64,000 nucleotides of DNA, from the NCBI GenBank assembly GCA_030055595.1, contig JASFYH010000001.1, positions 124,001-188,000 on the forward strand. The letters are read 5' to 3'. Shown one piece after another: positions 17,532 to 25,578 of the stretch (positions within the stretch are counted from its first letter, which is position 1; every line of letters starts with the position of its first letter). The notes beneath the pieces were generated by a model that worked only from the letters and a program-made list of their open reading frames with translations, searched no databases and was not told the DNA's origin. The position numbers and the translations under genes were made by a program. This DNA is from Archaeoglobales archaeon. GTDB taxonomy: Archaea > Halobacteriota > Archaeoglobi > Archaeoglobales > Archaeoglobaceae.

Positions 17532-17632
17532 GATATCAATAATGATTTATTCTTATATAAGAAAATTAAACATGTAAAATTTTTTCAATGATGAGAGAAA
17601 AGTTTTTATAGATACTATACCACTGGGTAGTG

Positions 17633-17908
17633 ATGCAAAAAGAAGAAGTGCTCGTCCTGCACTTGGTGCTCTTTAACATAAAGAGAATTTTAGAAAGTGC
17701 GGGTTTGGCGAATGGGCATTTTAAAGCCTACGAAAGCCTTGGCATAAGTCCTGTGCAAGTAAATAGAAGCAAGTCAGACCATAAGAAAGCGGTCTTGCTC
17801 CTCTGCAAGGGAATTTCTGAGGTTCTAAAAACGAGCAATCCAGAAAGACTTTCGCAGGTCTCAAGACTGAAAGAAGCATTCAATACTCCAAAACTCATTG
17901 TTCATTAG
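17633..17908 (+). CDS. UPF0058 family protein
   Basis: A 91-residue archaeal protein of the UPF0058 family: MQKEEVLVLHLVLFNIKRILE at the start and YESLGISPVQVNRSKSDHKKAVLLLC are characteristic. Function unknown. GTG ATG occurs at the start; I chose ATG 17633, the family's usual beginning. A TTTTTATAG box at 17605-17613 about 25 bases upstream suggests a near-leaderless transcript. The end overlaps the convergent acetyltransferase by 14 bases. Confidence 0.85.
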   Translation: MQKEEVLVLHLVLFNIKRILESAGLANGHFKAYESLGISPVQVNRSKSDHKKAVLLLCKGISEVLKTSNPERLSQVSRLKEAFNTPKLIVH

Positions 17909-18341
17909 AACTGAGCACCATATAGTAGGCATCTTCGCCATCGCTGTAGTAGCCTGGGATAGTTTCTACTATTTTAAAACCAAGCTTCTCGTATAGTTTC
18001 TGAGCGATCTTGTTTGAAACTCTAACTTCAAGAGCAATCTCCTTTTTCCCCTTCTCTTTCAATCTTTCAATCGCTCTCTTCATAAGATACTCCCCTATTC
18101 CGCTACCTCTGAATTCCTTTCTAACTGCAAGCGAAACGATCTTTCCTCTAAATTGGTCCAAATCCATCGTCACGACATAACCAACGATCTTATTGCCTAT
18201 ATCAGCGACGAATAGATCGCTTCCGTAGGTTAAGTAGACATACATGTCAAAGGAGGGATTTTTTGGATTGAAAGCTTCCCGATCGATCTCAAGAACTTCT
18301 TTGAAGTCCTTTGTGGAGTATTCTCTAATTATCACTTGCAC
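17895..18341 (-). CDS. rimI: GNAT N-acetyltransferase, RimI-like
   Basis: A 148-residue acetyl-CoA-dependent N-acetyltransferase. Motif A, VSLAVRKEFRGSGIGEYLMKRA with the R-x-x-G-x-G/A loop, and motif B, ALEVRVSNKIAQKLYEKLGF, are as in RimI and archaeal N-terminal acetyltransferases (Ard1 type). The ending GYYSDGEDAYYMVL also fits. It probably acetylates protein N-termini broadly. It is divergent from the UPF0146 gene. Confidence 0.85.
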   Translation of the reverse strand: MQVIIREYSTKDFKEVLEIDREAFNPKNPSFDMYVYLTYGSDLFVADIGNKIVGYVVTMDLDQFRGKIVSLAVRKEFRGSGIGEYLMKRAIERLKEKGKKEIALEVRVSNKIAQKLYEKLGFKIVETIPGYYSDGEDAYYMVLSSNEQ

Positions 18342-18375
18342 AAAAGCTTATACCTTCGAAGAGAATATTAAGATA

Positions 18376-18753
18376 ATGCTTCGACTTGCGGAGTTCATTG
18401 TAGAGAAGAGATATAGTAGAGTTGCAGAAGTCGGTATTGGAAACCGCACCGCAGTGGCAGAGTTCTTAGCTTCTCGTGGCGTGAGAGTAATTGCAACAGA
18501 TCTTAGAGAGGTGCAAACAAGGGTTGATTTCTACATCGACGATGTTCGAAATCCGAAATTGGAGCTCTATGAAGGAGTAGAACTAATTTATTCAATTCGT
18601 CCACCACCAGAGCTTTTTAATAGCATTAGAAGCCTTGCAAAGAAATTAAATGCGGATTGCATAATCAAACCCCTTTATGGAGACTATACTGACGGAAAGC
18701 TGGTTAACTATAAAGGTTTGGCATTCTACATATGGAATCAAAACAGTTTCTGA
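18376..18753 (+). CDS. UPF0146 family protein (methyltransferase-like fold)
   Basis: A 125-residue archaeal protein with a Rossmann-like start: FIVEKRYSRVAEVGIGNRTAVAEFLASRG resembles the AdoMet-binding glycine loop, followed by VIATDLRE and FYIDDVRNP. It then lacks room for a full methyltransferase. The UPF0146 family has no known function. I start at ATG 18376 because upstream codons would overlap the divergent rimI promoter. Its end overlaps the likely priS start, suggesting cotranscription. Confidence 0.8.
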   Translation: MLRLAEFIVEKRYSRVAEVGIGNRTAVAEFLASRGVRVIATDLREVQTRVDFYIDDVRNPKLELYEGVELIYSIRPPPELFNSIRSLAKKLNADCIIKPLYGDYTDGKLVNYKGLAFYIWNQNSF

Positions 18754-19685
18754 TGAGAAAATTCTTGGAATACTACAGGAAAGCGGATCTAAAACTACCA
18801 AAGAGCTTTGAAAAGAGAGAATTCGCGTTAGTTCCTTTTGAAACCCTCCCAGAGTTTATAATGCATAGACACATCTCGTTTACTTCAGAAGAGGACTTTA
18901 GAAGTTATGCGATCTCAAATGTTCCCGCTCATGTTTACTATTCCTCTGCATATTACCAAAATCCCGGAAAGGAGAAGATGGAAGAAAAAGGCTGGCTTGG
19001 TGCAGATCTTATCTTTGATATCGACGCTGATCATTTGCCTTTGAAAACGAATTCCATAGAAAAAGTTCTTGAAGTTGCGAAAAGAGAAGTAAAAAAGCTT
19101 CTGAAGGTTCTGAAGCTTGACTTTGGTATAAACGAAGCGGAGGTCTACTTCTCGGGTAGTCGTGGCTATCACGTGCATGTTTGCGAGGAGGAATTTTTGG
19201 GGCTCGATTCTGCAGAGAGAAGGGAGATAGTAGATTATTTAACGATAAACAACCCTATAATAGTCCAGAAGAAGAAGCTGTTAGATTCAAACGTTGCAAT
19301 TAGGTTGAGCACGTATTTAAAGAAGAAGAAAAAGTTGGAGGGAAAAGAGCTTCTTAAGATGCTAAAAAAACCTGACGAAATCCTCGAAAAGTTCAGGATC
19401 TATATTGATGCCCCAGTAACTGCGGACGTTAAGCGACTCATAAGAATGCCTGGAACGCTACACGGAAAAACTGGACTCAAAGTTGTAAGGATCGAAGATC
19501 TTGACTCTTTCGAACCTCTTAGAGACGCTATTGCCTTTGGAGAGGATAAAATGAAGCTGAGAGTTCTTAAAAAAGTGAGGCTGAGAATAGGGGATAAAGA
19601 ATTGAATTTATCCCAAGGCGAAATCGCTGAAATTCCTGAGTTTGCCGGCATTTATCTATTATGCAGAGGCTACGCAACGCTCTAA
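18732..19685 (+). CDS. priS: DNA primase small (catalytic) subunit
   Basis: Makes primers for DNA replication with PriL. The 317 residues contain the archaeo-eukaryotic primase acidic motif DLIFDIDADH, the SGSRGYHVHV nucleotide-binding motif and, later, VTADVKRLIRMPGTLHGKTGL, all diagnostic. The ORF start at 18732 overlaps UPF0146 by 22 bases. An ATG at 18753 overlapping its stop (TGATG) is an equally good start, giving MRKFLEYYRK at the N-terminus. No PriL gene is near. Convergent overlap with hisC is 27 bases. Confidence 0.93.
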   Translation: MESKQFLMRKFLEYYRKADLKLPKSFEKREFALVPFETLPEFIMHRHISFTSEEDFRSYAISNVPAHVYYSSAYYQNPGKEKMEEKGWLGADLIFDIDADHLPLKTNSIEKVLEVAKREVKKLLKVLKLDFGINEAEVYFSGSRGYHVHVCEEEFLGLDSAERREIVDYLTINNPIIVQKKKLLDSNVAIRLSTYLKKKKKLEGKELLKMLKKPDEILEKFRIYIDAPVTADVKRLIRMPGTLHGKTGLKVVRIEDLDSFEPLRDAIAFGEDKMKLRVLKKVRLRIGDKELNLSQGEIAEIPEFAGIYLLCRGYATL

Positions 19686-20684
19686 AATTTGGATCAATCT
19701 TTCATTTTCTTCCCTTTTGCCGATCGTAGCCCTTATGAAATCACCTTCGAGTCCTATTAATCCGCTTAGATACCTAACTACAATTCTTTTTTCGAGAAGC
19801 TCCTCAAAAATATCTTTTTTAGCTCTGAACAAGAGGAAATTTGCCTCAGATGGGTAAACTTCAAATCCGAGCTTTTTAAGCTTTGAGAACACCCTTTCTC
19901 TTTCCTCAACGATCTTATCTCTGAGCCCGAGGTAATAGTTGATAGATCTTACTGCGGAGATCGCGGTTGCAACTCCTGGTGTAGGGATTGCAAAGGGAAG
20001 TCTCACCTTCTCCAAAGCCTCTGCAACTTCTTTTCTTGCGATCGCATAACCTATCCGCAATCCAGCAAGCCCAAAAAACTTTGAAAAACTTCTTAGGATT
20101 ATTACATTTTCAAATTCATGAACCAAATCGACCAAATTCTTTTTTGCGAATTCCGCGTAAGCTTCATCGATCAAAACGTATTCAGAGCATTCGGCAATTT
20201 TCTCAGCAGTTTTTCTGTCCACGGTGTTTCCAGTGGGATTGTTGGGTGAGCAGATGATCGAGAGCCTTGGTTTTTCTTTTTCAAAAAACTCCGGAGTGAT
20301 GGCATAGTTTTTGAAAATTGGAAGAAGAAGAGAAGAGTCTCTAAGCATAGCATAGGTTAAGTATAGGGAGTATGAGGGCATCGGAATTACAACTTTGTCG
20401 AGTTCATTAACAATAATATCACAAACTCTCGAAACAAGCTCAGAAGAACCACATCCCAGAGCTATATTTTCTATTTCCACGCCAAGATAGTCGCTTATAG
20501 CCTTCTTAAGCTTGGGATACGAAGCGTCGGGATATCTATTGATCTTGCTCAGGGATTCAAGATAGGCTTTTTTAACTTCTTCACTTGGCTCATAAGGGTT
20601 CTCATTTGAATTAAGTATTATAACGTCTCCTTCTGGAAAAATTCCAGCGTCATAGGGGTTTATGATCTTCACTACGCCTCGCAT
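19659..20684 (-). CDS. hisC: Histidinol-phosphate aminotransferase
   Basis: Class I/II PLP aminotransferase of 341 residues in histidine synthesis. Evidence: LNSNENPYEPSEEV at the start, GCGSSELVSRV, SPNNPTGN, VLIDEAYAEF, and the PLP lysine in LRSFSKFFGLAGLRIGY. These are typical of HisC, although the family also contains aromatic and threonine-phosphate enzymes (CobD). A cobalamin role cannot be excluded, since no his gene is adjacent. The 164 bases before the next minus-strand gene hold no gene I can support. Confidence 0.88.
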   Translation of the reverse strand: MRGVVKIINPYDAGIFPEGDVIILNSNENPYEPSEEVKKAYLESLSKINRYPDASYPKLKKAISDYLGVEIENIALGCGSSELVSRVCDIIVNELDKVVIPMPSYSLYLTYAMLRDSSLLLPIFKNYAITPEFFEKEKPRLSIICSPNNPTGNTVDRKTAEKIAECSEYVLIDEAYAEFAKKNLVDLVHEFENVIILRSFSKFFGLAGLRIGYAIARKEVAEALEKVRLPFAIPTPGVATAISAVRSINYYLGLRDKIVEERERVFSKLKKLGFEVYPSEANFLLFRAKKDIFEELLEKRIVVRYLSGLIGLEGDFIRATIGKREENERLIQILERCVASA

Positions 20685-20848
20685 GTTTTCATAAAAAACT
20701 TTAGACTTTTAAAGAATTTCCTCTATAAAGAATGATCAAAAACGATCGGAAGAAATGAGAGCAGGTGTCTCCAAAAGATCACTGCGGTTTGAAAAGAGTT
20801 AAAATCAATAATGAGCTCCCCAGATCCCCGCTGGTGGTTAAATTACGC

Positions 20849-21337
20849 CTACCAATCGAGAAGTTTTTCAATTTTATCTGGTTTCACTCCAGTCTGCACT
20901 CCGGGTTGCTTGGGTCGATATCCAAGTTTATCACCATATAGCTCAAAAAGATATTTTGCGGAAAGCTTTGCTATTTCATGGATTTTTAGATCTGAGATCT
21001 CTGCTTCTCGTTTTTCTCTCCTTTTATCTACGTAGTAAACACAGAATAAGCATCTATACTTTGAGATCTTCTTTGGTTCTACGTCGGAAAATATGTCTTC
21101 AAGAGCTTCAAGAGAACAGTAGGCTCCATCACTGAATTTGCAATTATTTATTTTCTCATTGGCTATTTCATTGACCGCATTCATGAATTCTCGCAATTCT
21201 GAGGAATCGCTCTTCTTTTTAGTAAAATACCATTCTATTAATTTATAAACTAACTCTTGAGGAGATATATTCGCCTCTTCAGCCTTATTGATCAAAAGAT
21301 CCTCAAGCTCGGGAGGAATGTCAATAACCAGTCTCAT
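20849..21337 (-). CDS. Ribbon-helix-helix protein with cysteine-containing C-terminal region
   Basis: A 162-residue protein. The first 45 residues (RLVIDIPPELEDLLINKAEEANISPQELVYKLIEWYF, in parts) look like a ribbon-helix-helix DNA-binding domain. The middle has Cys residues in NNCKF, GAYCS and RCLFC that might bind a metal. The C-terminus is basic and ends KIEKLLDW. It overlaps the upstream actin-like ATPase gene by four bases (ATGA), as DNA-binding adaptors overlap their actin ATPase in plasmid parMR-type loci. That analogy is inference. No named family is recognised. Confidence 0.6.
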   Translation of the reverse strand: MRLVIDIPPELEDLLINKAEEANISPQELVYKLIEWYFTKKKSDSSELREFMNAVNEIANEKINNCKFSDGAYCSLEALEDIFSDVEPKKISKYRCLFCVYYVDKRREKREAEISDLKIHEIAKLSAKYLFELYGDKLGYRPKQPGVQTGVKPDKIEKLLDW

Positions 21338-22338
21338 GTTCTCTTCTTCTTCTCTTTCTTTTCTTTCTCTTCTTCTGATTTCTCCTCACCTTTCCCTGTC
21401 TCACTTTTTATTTCAACCTTCTCTAAAAAAGTTTTTGCAAGGAGGTAGTAGCCCATTGCATTGCTTGTTATCGGATTTTCAGGCCTTCTTATTTCACCGA
21501 TATCGCTAAAGCCTTCTTTTAAGGTATCAAAAACTTTCGGAAGCAAGACACCGCCACCAGTGACCACAAAGTTATCCAGTAGCATAGTGGAGAGTCCTTC
21601 AAGTAAAGTTTTTGTTTTATTTACTATTTTGTCGGCCCAGAGTTTCATCATTCTTTCATACTCATTTAAGACCTCTTCTCTCTTCACTGAGATCTTTTTA
21701 CCGCTCCTGACTCTTCCTATAGTATAATTCTCGTTCAATAGCATTTTTGTCATCTCTTCGGGAGAAACAGCTATACCTATCCGATCTCTGATCAAAACTT
21801 CAAGGTTTTCATAGAGCTTATCAACGCCTGTAAGCATTGTGTCCCCTCTTAAGTATTCCATCTCCGAGAGAACAAGTATGTCGGTGGTGCCGAAACCTAT
21901 ATCGATGCACACACCAGTCTCTATACTCATCGAAGCTAGAGTTCCAACAGGCTCTGGAAACACAAGAACCCTCGTTTTAAGTTCTTTTTCAAGCTGGGAT
22001 TTTAGTTCTTCCCTCTCTTTCTTCGAAGACTTTACCGGTAAACCGGTTGCAACAACCTCGGGTTCAATTTCGAGCTTTTTCAGCCCGTATTTCGCAAGTT
22101 CCGTGAAGGATGTGTGGATCACTCTCCCATCCTGAATAGGTCTATAGACTTCCATACCTTCTACCGCCCCGAGAATAGAAAGTGCTTGGTCACCTACATA
22201 AACTCCTTTCGTTTCAGCTTTCAAAGACCAGTCCTTTTCTTCTCCGTAGGCAACAATGGAGGGATACATCAAGACGTTCTTACCGTCTGAAGTTATTTTG
22301 GTGTAATTTGTCCCTATGTCCAAGCCAACAATCTTCAT
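21334..22338 (-). CDS. Actin-like ATPase (ParM/StbA/Ta0583 type)
   Basis: A 334-residue actin-fold protein. GLDIGTNYTKIT is phosphate loop 1, CIDIGFGTTDILVL phosphate loop 2, and DNFVVTGGGVLLPK the adenosine motif; VATGLPVKSSKKEREEL is also typical of the ParM / Ta0583 group. The tail of about 35 residues is a Lys/Glu-rich extension. Such proteins polymerise to segregate DNA or shape cells. The partner gene downstream has a ribbon-helix-helix start. No plasmid replication gene is around, so this is chromosomal or a relic of an integrated element. Confidence 0.82.
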   Translation of the reverse strand: MKIVGLDIGTNYTKITSDGKNVLMYPSIVAYGEEKDWSLKAETKGVYVGDQALSILGAVEGMEVYRPIQDGRVIHTSFTELAKYGLKKLEIEPEVVATGLPVKSSKKEREELKSQLEKELKTRVLVFPEPVGTLASMSIETGVCIDIGFGTTDILVLSEMEYLRGDTMLTGVDKLYENLEVLIRDRIGIAVSPEEMTKMLLNENYTIGRVRSGKKISVKREEVLNEYERMMKLWADKIVNKTKTLLEGLSTMLLDNFVVTGGGVLLPKVFDTLKEGFSDIGEIRRPENPITSNAMGYYLLAKTFLEKVEIKSETGKGEEKSEEEKEKKEKKKRT

Positions 22339-22438
22339 TGTTAAATCTAATATTGTGGGATATAAAAAAATTGTGTGCCACGACTAAACATTGCAAACTC
22401 TCGAAAGTAAAATAAAGTCTTAGAACTTTATTTTTCTA

Positions 22439-22690
22439 ATGCTTGGATTTGAGGAGATCATATTTATCGCAATAGTAGCCTTGCTAATTTTGAGCCCCGA
22501 GAAGCTGACGGAATTTGCAAGGGAGATCGGGAAGATCTATGCGGAATATAAGAAGGCTAAGAGGTTGGTAGAACTCGAAATTTTATATGGCGTCTCCGAA
22601 GAGAAATTGAAGGAAGATCTGGAGAAGAAATATAAAGAACTAGAGATAGAAGTAGAAGAGACTAAAGCCGAGAGATCTCCTCCTCGCTAA
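22439..22690 (+). CDS. tatA: TatA/TatB-like twin-arginine translocase component
   Basis: An 83-residue protein with the TatA/Hcf106 plan: one short N-terminal transmembrane helix (GFEEIIFIAIVALLILSPEKL), a hinge at SPEKL, then an amphipathic helix and a charged tail. The glutamate in FEEI and the phenylalanine in LTEFAREIGK correspond to conserved family positions. It partners TatC, encoded at the left window edge 22 kb away. The last 29 bases overlap the convergent ZPR1 gene. Confidence 0.85.
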   Translation: MLGFEEIIFIAIVALLILSPEKLTEFAREIGKIYAEYKKAKRLVELEILYGVSEEKLKEDLEKKYKELEIEVEETKAERSPPR

Positions 22691-23240
22691 ATCCAGTAAG
22701 TTCGATCACACTCAAGCCAGTTCTTAATTCTTTTGTTTCCATTTCTGAGAGTTTCTCTTTGAAGCTTTCATCAGAAAGAATAAGACTATTTCCAAAAGGA
22801 TCTTCGAGAATTATAGTCAACTCCTCATCACCCTCCACGACCCCGTTTATTTTTTGCAAGATCCATTCACACCTCTTAACTTTATCTGCGTCTTCTTCAT
22901 TCCATTTCATGGCTATTCTGACTATGTCCGCGACCCTGGTCAGAACACCTTCAAGATTTGTTATGAAAGCCTGACTTGCTGGCCCCGGCTCTATTGAAAC
23001 CCCTATTTCTGGGATCTTTATTGTTCCTGAAGTGGAGCGAATCACCTTGGTGAATAGATTCTTCCGGTTTGCCCTGATCCTATACCTAGATGGTTCTTTT
23101 TCGCCTAAAACGATCGAATCCGCATGCTTGAACCCGCATTCACAGAAAGCAGAGGTAAGAAGGATCTTATCAAAAAAAGGGACTTCGTAAGTATCTACAA
23201 TAAGCCTAAGTTCCCTGCCACAGATCGGGCAAGAGATCAT
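22662..23240 (-). CDS. ZPR1 zinc-finger family protein
   Basis: A 192-residue archaeal ZPR1 domain protein. Four cysteines (CPICG at 4-8 and FCECGF at 33-38) form the zinc ribbon; the rest is the ZPR1 beta domain with IRANRKNLFTKVIRSTSGTIKIPEIG and the late EDPFGNS motif. Eukaryotic ZPR1 is a chaperone of elongation factor 1A; the archaeal role is unknown but the same partner is plausible. Its start overlaps the sepF stop by four bases. Confidence 0.87.
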   Translation of the reverse strand: MISCPICGRELRLIVDTYEVPFFDKILLTSAFCECGFKHADSIVLGEKEPSRYRIRANRKNLFTKVIRSTSGTIKIPEIGVSIEPGPASQAFITNLEGVLTRVADIVRIAMKWNEEDADKVKRCEWILQKINGVVEGDEELTIILEDPFGNSLILSDESFKEKLSEMETKELRTGLSVIELTGFSEEEISRL

Positions 23241-23599
23241 TTAACTCCTCTAATCTTGTTTCTGTCCACTTTTATACCTGTTGGGGTTATAACGACGTAT
23301 TCTTCTCCAAGTCCAACAATGTCGCCATTAATTTCATCAGCAAGCTGTTTAAGATCTTTTAGAATTCGATCAAGTGTTAGTTTGTCATGCTTTATGAACG
23401 CCACATCCGCTACTATTATATTTCCATCATAGATCTCCTTCTTGATCCTTGGAATCTCATTTAAACCCGTTACTTCTGCCACTTTAATTAACACTGAAGC
23501 TTTTTCACTAATTTCCGCCTCGTATTGAGACAAATCGAGTTCCTCATAATCCTCTATTGTAACCTTTTCCTTGCTCTTAAATTTCTCGAGTATCCCCAT
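23237..23599 (-). CDS. sepF: Cell division protein SepF
   Basis: A 120-residue FtsZ membrane anchor. A short N-terminal helix MGILEKFKS is the likely membrane-targeting part, followed by an acidic linker and the SepF core with NIIVADVAFIKHDKLTLDRILKDLKQLADEINGDIVGLGEEYVV. In archaea using FtsZ, SepF recruits FtsZ to the membrane; ftsZ itself is not in this window. It is translationally coupled to the ZPR1 gene downstream. Confidence 0.9.
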   Translation of the reverse strand: MGILEKFKSKEKVTIEDYEELDLSQYEAEISEKASVLIKVAEVTGLNEIPRIKKEIYDGNIIVADVAFIKHDKLTLDRILKDLKQLADEINGDIVGLGEEYVVITPTGIKVDRNKIRGVK

Positions 23600-23638
23600 G
23601 AGACCACCTAAAATTAAAATGTAGGAAAGTATTTAACC

Positions 23639-24829
23639 TTAACGCTTAGCCTTTAGAAGTTTCAGAACAAACTGGTAGCTCTTGATAAGATCATGGCGGT
23701 GGAGGTATAGCATCGGGACTGAAATCAGAATGTAAACGAAGCTCAGAAGATAACGAGTTTCGACGCTTTGGTAAACAAATTGTGCGAGAAATAGTCCGAG
23801 CAATGCGAGTGCTTCAAAGAAGCTGAATCTCAGGTTCACTATAACCGCAACTCCAAGCAATGATTGCGCTGCGGTTAGCAAAAATTCCTCTCTTTGCCGA
23901 TCATCGAGCGGTAAAGAGCTTGGATTCGCTAAGGAAATGCTGTAGATCAAAGCCAAACAGCCCACAAGCAGTGTCCACTGGTTTACCTTTGAAGAAACAA
24001 GAGTGTTGAAGCTTGCAGTAGTGCGAAGTTTTCTAACAAAATAAATGGCTACGATGAACTCAGGAGCCTCGCTTGCAAGCGGAGCGATCCACTGAACCAT
24101 CAGAAATTCGTCAATTCCAAAGATCCTTGCAGAATTAACAAGACCTTCGGCAAAGGCTTCAACGCTTATTAGAATTACGAATGCGGAAAAGATCAACATC
24201 AGAACGACTGAAGTTCTCCTTTTTTGGGCTGGAAAACAGCAAAGGTAAGCGGGAACTCCAACTGCGGTGAATTCCTCTCTTTCAGCCTTTGTCGCGAGGT
24301 ATACGTAAAGCAGGAACATTGAGCTCAAGATAGCGGTGTCAAAAAGCGAAATAGAGCCTTTTATAGGTATAGAAAAGCAGTAAAGAGAAGCTAAGAGCAA
24401 TACAAAGAATTCAAGCCTTATGCCTTCATCAAGCTCGATCTCCTTTTTTCTAAGCTTTAGCATTGCAACAATTGCAACAAGGCTCCAGCCAATGCCAAGC
24501 AGTAGCCTATTTGCACCAGTCATATTCGCTGCAGCGTAGTGAATATACTCTCCGCCAGCTTTGCCCGCCATCCATGTAAAATACATGTCGACTGCATATT
24601 CAGGTAGCACAGCTATCAAAGCGACGATCGCAAGGCTTAGAGATCTTGGCAAGTCTTTTTCTGCGGTTTCAGCACCCCATGAAAGAAGGAATGCTGCGGA
24701 GATAACAGCAATTCCCGACAACAATGCTTCTATTGGTGCGGAATAGTGATAATTGAATAAATAAGATATGATCCAAGGGATCGTGCCAAGAATTGCAAGC
24801 AGAATGAAGATCTTTTCCTTTAGGAACAT
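23639..24829 (-). CDS. Sodium/calcium exchanger family transporter
   Basis: A 396-residue membrane protein of the cation/calcium exchanger superfamily. The two inverted alpha repeats that form the ion path are visible: VLPEYAVDMYF with NMTGANRLLLG in the first half, and PLASEAPEFIVAIYF with LVSSKVNQWTLLVG in the second. Glutamates in PEY and APE are the expected cation ligands. About eleven transmembrane helices are predicted by eye. It likely exchanges Ca2+ for Na+ or H+ across the cytoplasmic membrane. Confidence 0.88.
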   Translation of the reverse strand: MFLKEKIFILLAILGTIPWIISYLFNYHYSAPIEALLSGIAVISAAFLLSWGAETAEKDLPRSLSLAIVALIAVLPEYAVDMYFTWMAGKAGGEYIHYAAANMTGANRLLLGIGWSLVAIVAMLKLRKKEIELDEGIRLEFFVLLLASLYCFSIPIKGSISLFDTAILSSMFLLYVYLATKAEREEFTAVGVPAYLCCFPAQKRRTSVVLMLIFSAFVILISVEAFAEGLVNSARIFGIDEFLMVQWIAPLASEAPEFIVAIYFVRKLRTTASFNTLVSSKVNQWTLLVGCLALIYSISLANPSSLPLDDRQREEFLLTAAQSLLGVAVIVNLRFSFFEALALLGLFLAQFVYQSVETRYLLSFVYILISVPMLYLHRHDLIKSYQFVLKLLKAKR

Positions 24830-24876
24830 CGTTCGCAGTTAACTCAGGTTTTAAAAATTTTTGCGAAAATTTAGAA

Positions 24877-25578
24877 CTAAATTGCTTCTGTGGGCTCGAT
24901 TCTAACGTTCAGATATATGAAAGGAGTGTCAAGCACCGCAACTACGAACTTCATCGCATAGGAGGTTATGAAGATCTCAAATATCCCTTCCCAACCCAAA
25001 GCCTGCAGGAATTCTGGATTGAATACCACAAAGAATAGAAGAGTGAACGTAACGTTGTCTATGAACTGCGAAACCATCGTCGAAGCATTGTTTCTCAGCC
25101 ATAGGAATTTGCCCTTTGTTCTCTTCTTCCAGAGCTCAAAAGCCCATATGTCGTGAAGCTGTGAGATTATGTAAGCTGTAAGGCTTGCAACCATTGCAGA
25201 AGGCATGAACTGGAAAACCTGAGCCATTGCTGGGCTAATCGTGTCGCTTTCATGAGGCTCAAATAAGATCGTTAACTGCATTATGATCGTTGCGAAGATC
25301 ATTGCAAAGAAGCCCGCAAGAACCGCCTTTCGCGCATATTTTGCACCGAAGCGTTCTGTTAGTATGTCAGTCGCAAGAAAAGTCGAGCCATAGATCACGT
25401 TTCCCATTGCGGTAACCAAGCCAAAGACTTCGATGATCTTTGTGACTTGAATGTTGGCTATTACTATTGCCAGAGCCATCCAGACGTAAAGTCCCGCCTT
25501 TCCGAAGAGCTTAAAGGCTATGGTGATTCCTGTGAAGCAAACGATCAAGAGCAAGAAGCCAAGGATCTCGTTCAGCAT
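24877..25578 (-). CDS. Queuosine-precursor transporter family protein (YhhQ/VUT)
   Basis: A 233-residue integral membrane protein of the YhhQ/DUF165 family. Typical sequences are [47 protein letters not shown] and [16 protein letters not shown]. Bacterial YhhQ imports 7-deazaguanine precursors; in archaea the cargo may be a precursor of archaeosine. The start overlaps the end of valS by seven bases, so it is likely cotranscribed. Confidence 0.88.
   Translation of the reverse strand: MLNEILGFLLLIVCFTGITIAFKLFGKAGLYVWMALAIVIANIQVTKIIEVFGLVTAMGNVIYGSTFLATDILTERFGAKYARKAVLAGFFAMIFATIIMQLTILFEPHESDTISPAMAQVFQFMPSAMVASLTAYIISQLHDIWAFELWKKRTKGKFLWLRNNASTMVSQFIDNVTFTLLFFVVFNPEFLQALGWEGIFEIFITSYAMKFVVAVLDTPFIYLNVRIEPTEAI

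Noticed and set aside
17544-17559. A 16-base string (GATTTATTCTTATATA) also present at 54450-54465
   Set aside because: AT-rich and promoter-like; a chance match is plausible in this composition, and the downstream genes are unrelated.
20685-20848. Possible small RNA or gene in the 164-base gap before hisC
   Set aside because: No stable stem, C/D box pair or coupled short frame could be made out.
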